Of a stretch of DNA of 64,000 bases, positions 13,001-23,034 are shown in pieces. Origin of the DNA: Enoplolaimus lenunculus. Lineage: Eukaryota; Nematoda; Enoplea; Enoplida; Thoracostomopsidae. Position 1 is the stretch's first letter. Each line of letters opens with the position of its first letter. The position numbers and the translations under genes are program-made. The notes beneath the pieces were generated by a model that made no database searches, was not told the DNA's origin, and was given only the letters and a program-made list of their open reading frames with translations. The stretch spans positions 62,001 to 126,000 of the forward strand of contig JASANG010003204.1 in assembly GCA_030248215.1 (NCBI GenBank), in the 5' to 3' direction.

Positions 13001-16000
13001 GTTTTGTTTGTTTCAGTGTGCCTGTTTGTTTGTTTATGGCTCCGTTTGCTGGCTTGTTTTGGATGGTATCGACCAGATTCCTGTGTTTGTTTAGTTGAAA
13101 TTTTAATGCAATATTAAAATATTTAATTCTGCAAAAAATTATTGGTTTGGCACTGGACGGCTTCTAGTTACAACCACACTATATGGTGTTTGATATGTCG
13201 ACGTCTCGAGTATCTAAAATCCTAAAACTAGGACGAAATGTTTCTTGCATAGTGCTGCCATTTGTGAGTAAAATCAGCTCCGAATAGAAAGGGTTTTGTG
13301 TAATTAAAATGTGTTGTTTTTATTTTTGTAGGAATTATCATACATATATACTACATATATTTGTTTATACTGTTTGTTATTTTTTAGTGGAACAAAGTTT
13401 GTGTTTGGCTGTTATTATGCACGACCACACGAAACGTTCTGTGAACCGACACGGAAATTTCATCGTCAAGAAGTTAGTTTTAATATCCTTTTTGTTACTA
13501 TTATATTATTGTTCTTTAGTTATTTTTATATTTCGGGTTAAATTGAACATTGATTTTGATTTAAAATCTTATAATATTTTAAAAAATGTTGGGTGCCAGC
13601 TTATGTGCAACAACTATGAGATGCGTGTGTTCCGGTTTATTAGATTTCAAATTGTCAAATATGAAATATCGGGTTTGTTCTTTGGTGGCAAAATGGCTTT
13701 CGGACGAAAACCAATCTGTAACTAAACGTTTTCTGACATTCTATATTGAGCGAGGCTATATTGGTTGTATTGGTGAGCATATTGGTATATCTATCTAGGT
13801 ATTCGCAACGCCTTTGTACGATACACTGCCACTTGAAACAGTTGTCGGCCGTTGCCTTGTGCTCGATCCGTCAAATTATGGCCGAGGCAGACCGCGATGT
13901 CCAAGATACGACGAAGCGGACGTGTACGTGTGTGAATTTAAAGTCAACAAAGCACAATATATGTTTGAAAAAGTCCGATGGGCTGGACGCCATCTTGAAC
14001 ATCATAATCGAAGCGGTAGCGGCGCAAGTGGGTATGCGCCTGCAAATGCCTCTGGAGGAGGCACGGTGTCCGGGGGGTCGGTGGTTATCAATACTTCTCG
14101 ATATGTATTTGATGCGTTTCCTGAGCGGAAAAAGATCAAACGAGATTTTACGGTAGGTAGAGTTGTGGCATGGTTATATCACCATTGTTATCCACTGTGA
14201 AAAAAAATATTGAGTCGCTGTTAATCTGTTTTAATCTCGGCTTTGCATTGAAAAAATCGTTTCGCTAATAACATTTTCGGTGTTTTGTTTGGCCTCTCAA
14301 TATTCAGGTTTTTTGTTTGGGGGGAAGGCATCATCCTACATGCAGACTAAAGAAAAGCTTATTTTTATCTTGTGATGTATTTTGACTTAATGTACCAAAC
14401 AAAACCGCAGTGTGACCTGTTTAACTCAATGAACTTGTTGTTTTTAGCCATTTGTGCCAACCGCGTCTGTGGAACCCTCGGCTCCGTCACGTTGCGGTCA
14501 GGTGCGCACACCAACAACGGGTATCGCAGCAACAACATTGACGTCCCGAAAAGACCAGTCCAGTCAGCAAACTACATCATCACTAGCTCTACATCGATCT
14601 CAAACTTCCTCCACAAAAGCCAAAAATCGTAAACCTATGACCACAGCGTCAACGGTGCGCTCAACCGCCAAGACACAAACTGTTATGATTAACAACAACA
14701 ATAATAACTCCTGCAAAAGCAATAATATGCAACCGATATCAGTGGCGATTTTGAACGGTACTGCCGTCTGTCCGTATTCCAATACCACGGCCTTTGATGG
14801 ACACCGTGATGTAACGGCTACCGGTGACAGTCACCTGTTAAGTATGGCACAGTCCGCAGAACACGTCCCTTGTGCAGTTTTAGGGGCATTGTCTTCAAAT
14901 ATAAGCTCACCTAGGTTGCGGCAGGACAAACCAAGCGCAGACGTCGGAAACAAAGCTATATTATCGTCACCAAACAATTACCGCCGTTCGCCCTCTGTTG
15001 GTTGCCAGCAACAACGTCTTCAGTGCCGGACAACGACGGAGACAACGGATACTTCGATAGCGACAGCAACAATAACGCCACCGACAGTGACTGGATCGTT
15101 GCGAGTAACGGCCACGACGGCTGCGCGACGGTCACCCGCACACTTATGTAATGACGCCGGCTGTGACACCACTGTGACACGGTCGACGTCGCGAATGTCA
15201 CAGTCGTCGCGTCCATCGCATACACCGTCTGCGATGTTGGCATCGCCACCGCAGCAACAGCGTACACCAACGCTGGAGACTGCGTTGTCGCCAAGGACTG
15301 CAGTGACGGTGGCGACACGACATTCGCCACGGCAACGCCGGCAGAGTGCAGCATTGGTAACTACAACAACAACAAGTCGCAGTAGCAGTCGATGCAGTAG
15401 CCGGTTGAGTGTGTCGTCTGCAACACGACAAACAGCAACGAACGCTGGCGATTCTTGTATGATCGATGGTTTGCCAACGTTGTCATTACCATTCGAAAAT
15501 TATGGCCAGCGGGGAGCGAGTGCTGGAATGGCGCCTGGGGGCGCAACTGGTGACACTGTGGACAAGGCTGTGACCGGTCCTTCAGCTCAGACGAGATCTC
15601 GCGCTAAGAAACCAGTCAAGCGCAACAGCGACGGCTGGATGTCAAGATCGAAATCGCCAGTAAAGGTATGTTAACCTGGTTGTGTCTAAAGATTTGACAG
15701 TTTGTATGGTACTACCTACTGTATTTAATTATAGATAGGGTTATTTCTCTTCTGCATATTACAGATTTTTGTATACAGATTTCTGTGGCGGCTTGCCGCC
15801 CGCGACCATCTCTCATTTTTGAACAAATATTAATATATTCTAGAAACCCAAGCAACTAAAACAACACGCGAGCGTAACAACTTGTGTGGACCGACAATCA
15901 TTAAGCACAACCACAGTAACGACGGCTAATCAACGAGTTGCTTGTAGTAACATCAGTGGTGACGTCACTGTGCAGCATTCTGACTTGATGTGTGACGCGA

Positions 16001-16137
16001 CAGTGTTGCCAAATACTACTGTTAGTGATATTAAAAGCAAACGCCTGGAACGATGCTTAAGCCGGTTGCGTCATACAGCGACCATGGAAGATTCTTGTAA
16101 CCTGAAAACCCATAGCGCAACTGTGGATACTTCATAA
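1..16137 (+). CDS. ASH1L: ASH1-type histone H3 lysine methyltransferase, 3' part
   Basis: Nuclear chromatin regulator; the ASH1 family methylates H3K36 and opposes Polycomb silencing. Exons inferred from GT-AG sites and phase: <1-97, 2254-2379, 2590-2836, 3016-3082, 3458-3680, 4012-4166, 4671-4869, 5053-5356, 5714-6203, 8454-8846, 9956-11329, 11827-12925, 13388-13472, 13799-14152, 14448-15665, 15844-16137. They join without a stop to give about 2240 residues, ending ATVDTS. Domain order AWS, SET, post-SET, bromodomain, PHD, BAH is diagnostic of ASH1. The last 500 residues are a Ser/Thr-rich, low-complexity basic tail. The N-terminus is left of the window. Introns are 130-2250 bp and hold transposon relics; I saw no clear poly(A) signal after the stop. 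Family assignment is near certain. Exons 3-5 are the least sure (see findings). The nematode member of the family is called lin-59. Confidence 0.93.
708..969. mobile_element. TTAA-flanked MITE with tRNA-like core, copy A
   Basis: A 262-bp element in ASH1 intron 1. It starts CCCTTTCTCACATG after TTAA and ends in the inverted copy ATGTGAGAAGGGG followed by TTAT. TTAA sites plus CCC-starting inverted ends point to a piggyBac-type non-autonomous transposon. On the minus strand the middle looks tRNA-derived: TAGCTGAGTGGT resembles an A box and GAGTTCGAATCC a B box. It has no coding capacity. Confidence 0.7.
1003..1154. mobile_element. TTAA-type MITE, copy B, internally deleted
   Basis: Same ends as copy A but only 152 bp, because the stretch between GCCCGAG and GCAACTC is missing. 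Its left 130 bp match copy C rather than copy A (GACGTAG, GCATATACC). The spacer on each side (TAGATAGTAAACTGAAAA and following) is identical, so B plus spacer looks like a local duplicate of C followed by a deletion. Confidence 0.7.
1188..1450. mobile_element. TTAA-type MITE, copy C
   Basis: A 263-bp full-length member with both 14-bp inverted ends, followed by a proper TTAA at 1451-1454. It holds the same minus-strand tRNA-like A and B boxes as copy A and the same inner palindrome GTTGCCTATAGGCAAC near its right end. Confidence 0.7.
1534..2160. mobile_element. hAT-like MITE of the GTCTCGG word family
   Basis: A 627-bp stretch of intron 1 bounded by CAGGGATGGGCGGTCTCGG and its inverted copy ending GACCGCCCATCCCTG. 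The ends are packed with the word GTCTCGG or its complement. CAGGGATGGGC-type ends are typical of hAT elements. The flanking 8-mers (CCATCCGA and GTAGCCGA) share five positions, so the target duplication is doubtful. No transposase reading frame is present. A diverged relative lies at 37664-38489. Confidence 0.65.
3583..5214 (+). other. AWS, SET and post-SET catalytic block of ASH1
   Basis: Spread over exons 5 to 8. The AWS zinc motif starts at CNCKPP, continues through GCMDDCLNR and ends in [16 protein letters not shown]. The SET domain shows [17 protein letters not shown], the [10 protein letters not shown] motif (cofactor and pseudoknot) and the catalytic-site YDYNF. Post-SET has the C-x-C-x4-C zinc cysteines in CLCASARC followed by RGFIGAKS. 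All zinc ligands and the NHSC and YDYNF motifs are intact, so an active enzyme is expected. Exon joins inside the domain (4166/4671, 4869/5053) restore Gly and Trp codons that the family conserves. Confidence 0.95.
6204..8453 (+). other. ASH1 intron 9 (2.25 kb)
   Basis: The longest intron in the visible gene, bounded by GGTAAGT and TTGCAG. Apart from the hAT-type element at 7389-7560 I see only AT-rich unique sequence and scattered degenerate CTTAGG words near 7440-7530, 7900 and 8320. Short open frames here (for example 6518-6742 minus and 7564-7809 minus) show no recognisable domain. Confidence 0.7.
7389..7560. mobile_element. hAT-type MITE with TTAGGC words, in ASH1 intron 9
   Basis: A 172-bp element starting GGCCCATGTTACTTTAAGG and ending in the inverted form. 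It is flanked by a perfect 8-bp direct repeat CAGTTAGC (7381-7388 and 7561-7568), the hallmark of hAT insertion. The inside carries GCTTAGGCTTAGG hexamers. Relative: 46870-47042. Confidence 0.85.
8683..8790 (+). repeat. Coding AAC/AGC triplet repeat (poly-Asn)
   Basis: Imperfect AAC, AGC and GAT triplets inside ASH1 exon 10 encode a poly-Asn/Ser/Asp run. It falls in the presumed loop after the first bromodomain helix. Confidence 0.9.
8861..9675 (-). CDS. Possible nested antisense gene in ASH1 intron 10, hypothetical
   Basis: On the minus strand an 80-codon frame starts at 9675 ([12 protein letters not shown]) and runs into a strong donor, CCA then GTACGT, near 9442. A second frame on the same strand (about 9083 to 8861) starts after a plausible acceptor (AACCAG), is in matching phase, and reads [18 protein letters not shown] and onward to a stop. 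Joined, they would give a charged protein of about 150 residues with helical, Gln-rich character ([17 protein letters not shown]). I recognise no family. Composition is more protein-like than in other intronic frames, but nothing else supports it; it may be chance. Confidence 0.25.
9727..9903. repeat. 35-bp tandem repeat, five copies
   Basis: Five units of 35 bp built on GAAGTTGCGATGTCGCGA followed by TTGACGTCGCATC, lying about 50 bp upstream of the exon 11 acceptor of ASH1. The middle units are nearly identical; the outer ones differ by a few bases. Each unit holds an imperfect palindrome (TGCGATGTCGCG opposite TGACGTCGCA). Confidence 0.9.
10010..10052 (+). repeat. Coding CAA repeat (poly-Gln)
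   Basis: About 14 consecutive CAA/CAG codons near the start of ASH1 exon 11 encode poly-Gln. The almost pure CAA run is likely length-polymorphic. Confidence 0.95.
11302..11946 (+). other. PHD finger of ASH1
   Basis: The PHD finger is split by an intron between 11329 and 11827. The joined protein reads [10 protein letters not shown] then [16 protein letters not shown], then CERCQPP. This gives the C4HC3 zinc pattern and is very close to ASH1L (CICGLYKDEG, MIQCDKCMVWQH). The intron splits a Gly codon. A run of Asp residues before the last zinc pair is an acidic insertion compared with the human domain. PHD fingers of this type read histone H3 tails; the ligand here is not known. Confidence 0.92.
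12228..13980 (+). other. BAH domain of ASH1 with a long internal insert
   Basis: Begins [12 protein letters not shown] and [12 protein letters not shown] in exon 12. It resumes at about 12860 with [18 protein letters not shown], then exon 13 gives [17 protein letters not shown] and [10 protein letters not shown], and exon 14 gives [30 protein letters not shown] and [16 protein letters not shown]. These match the human ASH1L BAH motifs (FVFGHHYLRPHETF, PLYE, DVYICELRVDK). Between the first strands and FRVERL sit about 180 residues rich in Ser, Ala, Thr and Asp that the vertebrate domain lacks. BAH domains are protein- and nucleosome-binding modules. Confidence 0.92.
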
Positions 16138-17814
16138 TATTGTGGTAATTGGATCTGTGCCCGTATTCTCAAAACTATGTGTAGAACGTATTTCAGGTTG
16201 GTGATAAGTTTTAATTCGGGTCCTGAATGTGGTACGCAATGCGTTTTAGAACCGCGCAGTCTGCGCTGGTCGACTCAGTAGGCCAAGATTGCGTCTCATA
16301 CATGCTACTGTCACGCTGGATTTGCTCTTCATGCGATTTCTGGGGTTTGTAAGCTTTTGCCAAATTAGGGAATCCTTCAGCTACAAATTGTGCGGCACTA
16401 ACAGGGAAAAAGTGTGACTTACTTCGTCTTCAGTAATCGACGGGGTGTTGTGGATCTGTCTTACAGCTGTTCTACTAGTTTTACTGGCTAGTAAACTTGT
16501 TCTAAGAAAATGAATTGTTGGTTAAGTACGTTTTATGGGGTGCTATATAAACGTTTTATCTCGGGGACCACTTAAATGCCTTTTACTGTATCAGTTTCGA
16601 CAGGAAGGCGTGTGCTGAAATAATTGACCAACTAAATCTGAGCGGAGCTCTTCGTTGTTATAATAATGCGACAATTTAATTGGTTCATCGCTGTTGGTGT
16701 GTTAGTTGAATGCGTCATTGTTTTTGTTTAGTGATTTAATTTTTGGCTAACAGCCAGCCAAATTGTACATAAAAGTAAACACAACAGTAGAAAAGTTATA
16801 GTCTTAACGTTGCGTAAGGCTCAATTTAGTGATGCGGACCTAAAGTTTTGCTGGATAATTTTAATAATCACAAAAAATATTGGAACGTAACTGTTTGTAC
16901 AACCATATTAGTGTTTGTGTGAGTTGCAATATTTGCACAAAATTGATGTCAAATTGTTAGCAATCGTTCACTAATGCGGCGGTGTGTTTGTTTACATAAC
17001 CGAAAGTGATAAATGTATTTGTGGAGGCTTCGATATGCGCCGTGGATGGTGATTGGTTCAGTGCGTTTGTATTGTTCAATTTACTATATATATATTATAC
17101 TCTTTTTTAGCATGTACTCAGCAAAAGTCTTAACCGCAGTGGTATATATATACTTTGGTGTAAAATGGTCAATTGAAATGTGTGCAAAGTTGAATCGTGA
17201 TCAAGTTTGTTTATGCAATGTATATATTATATATTTATAGTATATGTGGTATATTTGCTTGTTTGTTTTGGTTGTATATGAAAAAGTTGCAGTCGTATAT
17301 GCAAAATGTATACTCTTATTGGTCAAGCGTGCAAAACGGAACAAAATTGGATCGAAAGCGGAATCGGAAATTGTTCGAATAGCAATTCACACTGGAATTC
17401 GAATTTTGTTTGTATATACTCAGTTGAATTAAAAGTAGCCCTGCTAATGTCATGGTAAGTTATGAAACTTATAGTGAAACTGATATACATTATGATGGTT
17501 TGACCCTGCTAAATGGTTGACCCTGCTAACCTGTTGTAAATATATTCATCTTTAGCGCTGCCTGTAAAATATGTGAAATGTTTGCATGTCTCTCCTGAAA
17601 CCTTTTGCCCCTCCCTTCCCCCCTCCAGTATGATGAGCAAGCGGCGCCTGATAAAATAGTGCATGTGGGACGTTTTTTATTGTTGCATGCGTCTGCACTT
17701 CCTGTTTGTAAGCATGTGAGACATGCTTGTCCTGGTGCATATGCAATAAATGCAATGCACATTGTGGTGTACGGTCGACACATATAGTCGACGAAAAACG
17801 CTGTTGGAGACGCG
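16138..17814. other. Intergenic, no gene seen
   Basis: AT-rich sequence after the ASH1 stop. Around 16160-16230 there is a degraded copy of the repeat that starts GTATTCTCAAAA (better copies at 40800, 43085 and 54533). Several short open frames (17013-17432) are low-complexity TATA-rich sequence. I found neither a convincing AATAAA for ASH1 nor another gene. Confidence 0.6.
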
Positions 17815-17885
17815 GGCTACGTGGCGCAGTGGTAGAGTGTTCGCTTAAGGATCCATAGGCTGAGAGTTCGATCCCCGCTCTAGCC
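17815..17885 (+). repeat. tRNA-like sequence, probable SINE head
   Basis: 71 bp starting GGCTACG with an A-box-like TGGCGCAGTGGT, a B-box-like GAGTTCGATCC and an end that pairs with the start (TAGCC). The T-stem pairs poorly and the acceptor stem has a mismatch, so it is not a working tRNA. The unrelated tail (CTTGGCAGAAAGGTCTG and onward to about 17955) fits a tRNA-derived SINE or a tRNA pseudogene. Confidence 0.6.
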
Positions 17886-20241
17886 GGCTTTTCCACCTGC
17901 TTGGCAGAAAGGTCTGATGTCCCGGTTCCTACCTAGACTGACACTGTTATAGTATGACAGTATATGTCTATATATTTAGAAACATACTTAGTTATTGAAA
18001 CTCTAACATTACCCGTGGTGAATTTTTTTTCGCTGGGTAATATTCGTTTTAGCTTGCGCGATAAAATTTTTGTTTTCAATCGATATAAGCGTTTTAAAAA
18101 GAGTACATGTAAATTTAAAATTTTAATTCTGAGTTATATACAAACCACACACTTGTGTATATGGGTGTGTGTAGTGCACCATGCGCATAGCCAAAATTTG
18201 ATTTTGCGAGGGTGGTATAACTACTAAAAACAGACGTATATACGAGAGATCGAGCAATTTGCAGGCTTAGGATGCAATAAGCAGTGCATTTAATAATTGT
18301 GCAAATTAGAAACGCAGTTTTGGCATTGATTTTCGCAAACGGTGGGGGTACGCTTACGACGCACTTAGTATGTCTGTCTCTTGTGTATACGTTCCTGACG
18401 TGTGCGTATACGTCTTAGTATTAAAAAATACACAAAATTGTGCGTGTGATGGCGTTTAAGTTAATTGTTAGGCGGGACAGGTCGTAGAGGTGTACACTAA
18501 CTACTGCTGCTATGAATATAAAACGAGTGCAATCTACAGTCTGTTGGGTTTGCAATCTGCAGTCTGTTGTGTTGTTATAGTGCACGAAGTCCACCTGTTA
18601 CAGTATGAAAATGCTACAAAACGTTATGCATACAACAGTAACGCAGAGGCCTAAGTCGTCACATCGAAATATGTGTAATGCATTGCAAAAGCTGTAAATA
18701 TATTGACATAGAGTAAGGGGGCATAAATGCAGTGGGCAAAACAGTTGTATTAAGGTTGAAGGTAATTGCAGGTTCATGGCAACGGTATAATTAATGGAAT
18801 ATTTGGTCGAATAAGGAATATTCAACTGCTAATGTATGATGATGAATGCATGATTTCTAGGCTAACATAAGCTACTGTTCCATGATGATACGGTTTCTTC
18901 AATTGACAACAGGCTTGTGATTAGAGAATTCACTTAAGTTTGCGGTAAGATGCTGTAATTAGAGAATTAACTTAAGTTTGCGGTAAGATGTTGTGATTAG
19001 AGAATTAACTTAAGATTGCGATAAGATGTTGTATTATATATACGTATATACTAATGTGTGATGCGTATGTGTTCTGTTCATTGTAGTTATTTCTGTGACA
19101 ACATTTCTGTATAAAGTATATAAGTAATTTGTCTCATTAATGAACGTTGCATTGATTTATTGCGTGGTTACGATCGCTTTTTTACCCTTTGCTAAGTTTC
19201 TGATATAGCAGTCCAAATGTGATTTTAGTATGGTTTCTTTATTGAATTTTAAAAAAATGCTACGACTGATTTTGTGCAGAAAAATAAACACTTTTGAATT
19301 GAAAATGGTTTTTCAGGTCGAAAGTGATGTAATAGTGTTCAAGGATCACCTTATTTTTAACCCTTTCTCACGTAAATATTTTTTGGTTTTAGATGACCAC
19401 TGAGTTACAGGCGCTTTGACATTCGAGTCCCGGGGGCTCTCACGTCCTATGGAGATACTGTATAGTGTATACGAGCAATATTCGACATACACTACATATG
19501 GGCTATTTCGCGTGAAGTTTGCACTTAAATTGTCCATTTGTACTGTTTGTAAGGAATGATTAAATTTTTGGTCCCTTTGTTTCTTTGTCGTCTGAATGCG
19601 TCCCATATGCATTTATGGCATAAGTAATTCTCATCTCGCTTTAAACTTGTCCGTAAGTTTTTCATAATTGCGTCCTCTGATTATTTAGTAAAATAATTTG
19701 TGTCTGTTTAGTAGAACTGATAGGGCCTGTATGAAAATGGCCATGACACTTTAATACATGCTCAAACTTTTCTCACATGAATTTTCATTATTGACTAATT
19801 TCAATTACACTAGCTATAGAAGCTTGGCCCATGTAAATCCGAGGCGGTGAGTTTTTCTGTGGGACTAGAATGGAGTATGATTAAGGTTTAGACTAATTTT
19901 TTGCTTGGCTTACGCTTTACGAATATGCTCAATCTTACGCTTAAATTTAGGCTTAGTAATATGCTTAGAATACTGTTAAGCCCGTGTTCTTTACGTTGTC
20001 CGAAGCTTGACGCCCGACCTGGAGGGTGGCTCTTACGTCTTATGGAGATTTTGTGCACAAGTACACGTAGTATTCAAGCGCTGAGCTTTGTTAATTCACG
20101 TATACAGATTGTTTAGTTGACAGTTTACTCATGTTCTATGTGAGAAATGGTTAAACAATACTATATTGAATTTTCGTTTCCGACATTTTCAGTCCACTCT
20201 TCTACGGTGTACCATGTTGCGATATGATGTATACAATACTG
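17886..20241. other. Intergenic with decayed repeats
   Basis: No gene recognised. Contains a 38-bp tandem repeat (listed separately) and two decayed relatives of the TTAA/CCCTTTCTCAC family, at about 19359-19510 and 19765-20155. The second is interrupted by a degenerate TTAGGC-word stretch (about 19885-19985). Confidence 0.6.
18917..19033. repeat. 38-bp tandem repeat, three copies
   Basis: Three units of about 38 bp based on GATTAGAGAATTAACTTAAG then TTTGCGGTAAGATGTTGT, with a few substitutions between copies. It is non-coding and intergenic. Confidence 0.9.
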
Positions 20242-20548
20242 TAGTGACCCGAATATGAGGCGGTCCTCATTTTGAGTCAAACGCAATAGCACCCCTTATC
20301 CCTAATAAATGTCTGTAAGCGGATAGAGTACGTAAATCCTAATCAGAGTTCATCTCAACATTTAAAGCATTAAGTTTTGAACATTGTTCATCCAAGACAA
20401 ATAAACTTAATTCAACGGACAGTTGCAATACCGGATATATCAGTACCGAAGGGTGGGTTAAAAATAAATAACTGTCCGTAACCGAATAACATGGGGACCC
20501 TCTGGAGAGGCCAAATAATATCGGTCTCCCCTCATAATCGGATCACTA
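20242..20548. mobile_element. hAT-type MITE of the TAGTGACCCGAA family
   Basis: A 307-bp element beginning TAGTGACCCGAATATGAGG and ending in the inverted form CGGATCACTA. Flanking 8-mers CAATACTG and CAATACTT match at seven of eight positions. Partial relatives occur at 23222, 24616, 25860-25985, 47250-47370 and 52564-52990. Confidence 0.8.
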
Positions 20549-21061
20549 CAATACTTATCCAAACCACGCGGTTCGCTTAGTTTTGAATGGTAAATTTGAT
20601 TTATGAAGCAGACGGAACAGTCAAGGACGCACACCTCGGTCTAATGTCCCACAACAGTTAAATCAAAACCACGATTTTGTATATTAAGGCTTCGGACTAA
20701 AATGGGGCTGACTTTTGGCTCGTGTCGCTGTGCTGCTAGTTTTTTTCCATCGAACTCCATTCTTCCAGACACCATGCTGAAGTAATCTGTATGTTCACTC
20801 GTCTCTGCACTTTCTGTTACAGATCAATGTACGATACTCGTTGCTGGTTTTCTAAAAAATACATACATACCGTAAAAGCTTGAATGTCCAACAAAATTTC
20901 TCGGACCATAAGTTTGTTCACGTTAGTTATGGGTTTCGGAAAAACAGTTGCTGAATGTGAAACAAAAATGATAAAAATCAGGCAAAATATTAAAAAACCG
21001 TAAATGTTTTCTTAAAAACTATCGCAATCTGATTGGCTATACCTTAATATTCGTTTTCGAT
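20549..21061. other. Spacer downstream of the SLC17-like gene
   Basis: No gene or clear repeat seen. It separates the 20242 element from the poly(A) signal of the minus-strand transporter gene. Confidence 0.6.
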
Positions 21062-21067
21062 TTTATT
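21062..21067 (-). terminator. Poly(A) signal of the SLC17-like gene
   Basis: AATAAA on the minus strand about 50 bases past the stop codon of the transporter gene. It is the only AATAAA hexamer I found close behind that stop. Confidence 0.6.
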
Positions 21068-21114
21068 TTGATCATTGTGCGGTTCCTATTCCGTTATTAT
21101 TACTGAACGGGCGT

Positions 21115-23034
21115 TTAGGTTTTGCATTTCAACTCACCTTCACCAACAGTCGGCAACGTTGCCACTGCATGATCGTCATCTGTAATTTGTACAGCGACTT
21201 CTTGATGAACAATATCGAGACCAACAACAGCGATCACCGAAACTTTTTGAACGCGTTGCTCGTGCGGACTCAAATTCGCCAACGATACATGTAAACTCGG
21301 CTGTGTAGATGCGACACTCCGGCATTCGTCTACGTCACCAACTTCTCCTCTTTGGTCAACGCCTGTTTTTGTGTCTACTCTGGCTGTCATCGCCCACTGT
21401 TGGCACTGTCCCGATCCAAATAGAACGAACCCTGTGGTTCCAATAGCAATTATTGCACCACAGATATAAAACGCTGTTCGCCATTCGTTCGGTGCTCCAG
21501 TTGGAGTCAACGCTCCAGTGACGTATGGACACAAGATCCCGGCGAGGTAAGTCGCCGTTGTCGCCAGTCCAGATATCATCCCAGCGTATTGAGGTGCGAT
21601 TAAACAAGTCGACCGCATAAATCCACCTATTCCCAATCCGTAAGCAAAATATGCGGCAACGATGCAACCAACTGCACCTGGGACATTGTGCGAATCAAAA
21701 ATCGGGATGACAAACATCAAGATGGTCGTAATATAACCGGTGAGAGCAGTGAACAAACGAACAGTTGTGGTCATTGACAAGTGACGACTCAAGCGATCTG
21801 ATCCTATCCCGGCGATGTTGCGCGCGACAATCACCGCAACAAACGGCAACGCAGACATCAAACCGTCTTGTTCTGGTGGAAGCCGCAAAACTTCTTTAAA
21901 GTATGTCGGAACAAAATCACCAACAAAATAGAAGACATAATAGCATGCGAAGTTGACAAGAATCAGTGACAATACTGCTGGTGAGGTAAGCATTGCACGC
22001 CAAGGTATGTCACGAACCATTGATCCAGATTTATGAGACCGTAAATGTTTCGGGTCTTGAATGCTGCGATTCCGCCGGATATAAGATATTTCGGCTTTTG
22101 AGATACATTTTGCTTCCGATACGTGACCGCAATAAAATACCGTCCAAACAGCTGCCATACACATGGTTAATGCGCCCATCAGGTAAAATATTGGCGGCCA
22201 CCCAATTGTTTCATTGGCACAAAATGCACCTGCTGTAAGCATGGTAAATATTGCAGCGATCGGAAACCCAGAAAACATAATACCGGTGGCGAATCCAAGC
22301 TCAGACGTTGGGAACCAACGAACTGAAATGTAGTACGTCGCAGGATACGTCACTTCCATTCCGATGCCTTGAAGAATGCGATTTAAAAACACCCAACCCC
22401 AGCCAGCATTCGCACAAACTGGCATCAAAAAACTCATTATTCCTTGAAGCAGCACCGCTGCCAGGTAAATATATTTCACTCCGTAGCGATCCAGAATGAC
22501 TCCGACAACTAAAATGAACACAATTGATCCAATGGACTCAGCTGCCAACAAATTTGACTGCACTGTCCGGTCCCAGTTGAAATGATTTGAATATTTAGAA
22601 TTGAACTCGCCAAGGGTCCGTAAGTTGCCATACCGCTCCGAAACCGGCATATAATACCTTTCACTGTTGTCGCCATTTTTGTTTTCATCTTTGTACCCAC
22701 GATTAAGCCCCGAAAACCGGGAGTTAAAACCTGTGCTCGAGTCATTCGCAGCAACTTGGTCAAGTTGGCTGCTGGCTGTCGTAGTTGAACTCAATGTACC
22801 ATTAGATTGTTTGCCCGAATCAGAGTATGACGAGTTAACCATGCATGTGATGCCGAAATTGAGCGAGTAGAAGTTAATGTTCACAACAAAACATGTCCCA
22901 CAAACGATAAGCATCATTAGGAATCGATATGACGGAAAAAACCGGTAGCGTTTGCCGCCGTTTAATGACTTGGACCGAACCTGACCATCCTGTGGCGATA
23001 TTTCCTTTGATCCTTTAACTCCCATTTTCACCAT
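21115..23034 (-). CDS. SLC17-like anion transporter (MFS), intronless
   Basis: One uninterrupted frame of 639 residues, a major-facilitator transporter closest to the SLC17 family (sialin, vesicular glutamate and phosphate carriers). Residues 30-60 hold the first membrane helix ending FGITCMVN (SLC17: MVN). A Ser/Thr/Asn-rich, glycosylation-prone loop follows (about 65-150), as in SLC17. Then come GVILDRYGVKY, the family signature RILQGIGMEVTYPATYY with RWFPTSELGFATG, and about ten more helices to FGSGQCQQW at about 565. The hydrophilic tail is about 75 residues. The Arg that SLC17 carriers keep in helix 1 appears replaced by Phe or Asn, so the substrate may differ. The start at 23034 (MVKMGVKGSK) is the first Met; a second Met is three codons later. 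It is unusual here in having no introns. Convergent with ASH1. Confidence 0.9.
   Translation of the reverse strand: MVKMGVKGSKEISPQDGQVRSKSLNGGKRYRFFPSYRFLMMLIVCGTCFVVNINFYSLNFGITCMVNSSYSDSGKQSNGTLSSTTTASSQLDQVAANDSSTGFNSRFSGLNRGYKDENKNGDNSERYYMPVSERYGNLRTLGEFNSKYSNHFNWDRTVQSNLLAAESIGSIVFILVVGVILDRYGVKYIYLAAVLLQGIMSFLMPVCANAGWGWVFLNRILQGIGMEVTYPATYYISVRWFPTSELGFATGIMFSGFPIAAIFTMLTAGAFCANETIGWPPIFYLMGALTMCMAAVWTVFYCGHVSEAKCISKAEISYIRRNRSIQDPKHLRSHKSGSMVRDIPWRAMLTSPAVLSLILVNFACYYVFYFVGDFVPTYFKEVLRLPPEQDGLMSALPFVAVIVARNIAGIGSDRLSRHLSMTTTVRLFTALTGYITTILMFVIPIFDSHNVPGAVGCIVAAYFAYGLGIGGFMRSTCLIAPQYAGMISGLATTATYLAGILCPYVTGALTPTGAPNEWRTAFYICGAIIAIGTTGFVLFGSGQCQQWAMTARVDTKTGVDQRGEVGDVDECRSVASTQPSLHVSLANLSPHEQRVQKVSVIAVVGLDIVHQEVAVQITDDDHAVATLPTVGEGELKCKT

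Noticed and set aside
17815-17885. Candidate functional tRNA
   Set aside because: The T stem and acceptor stem do not pair, and the anticodon loop cannot be placed.
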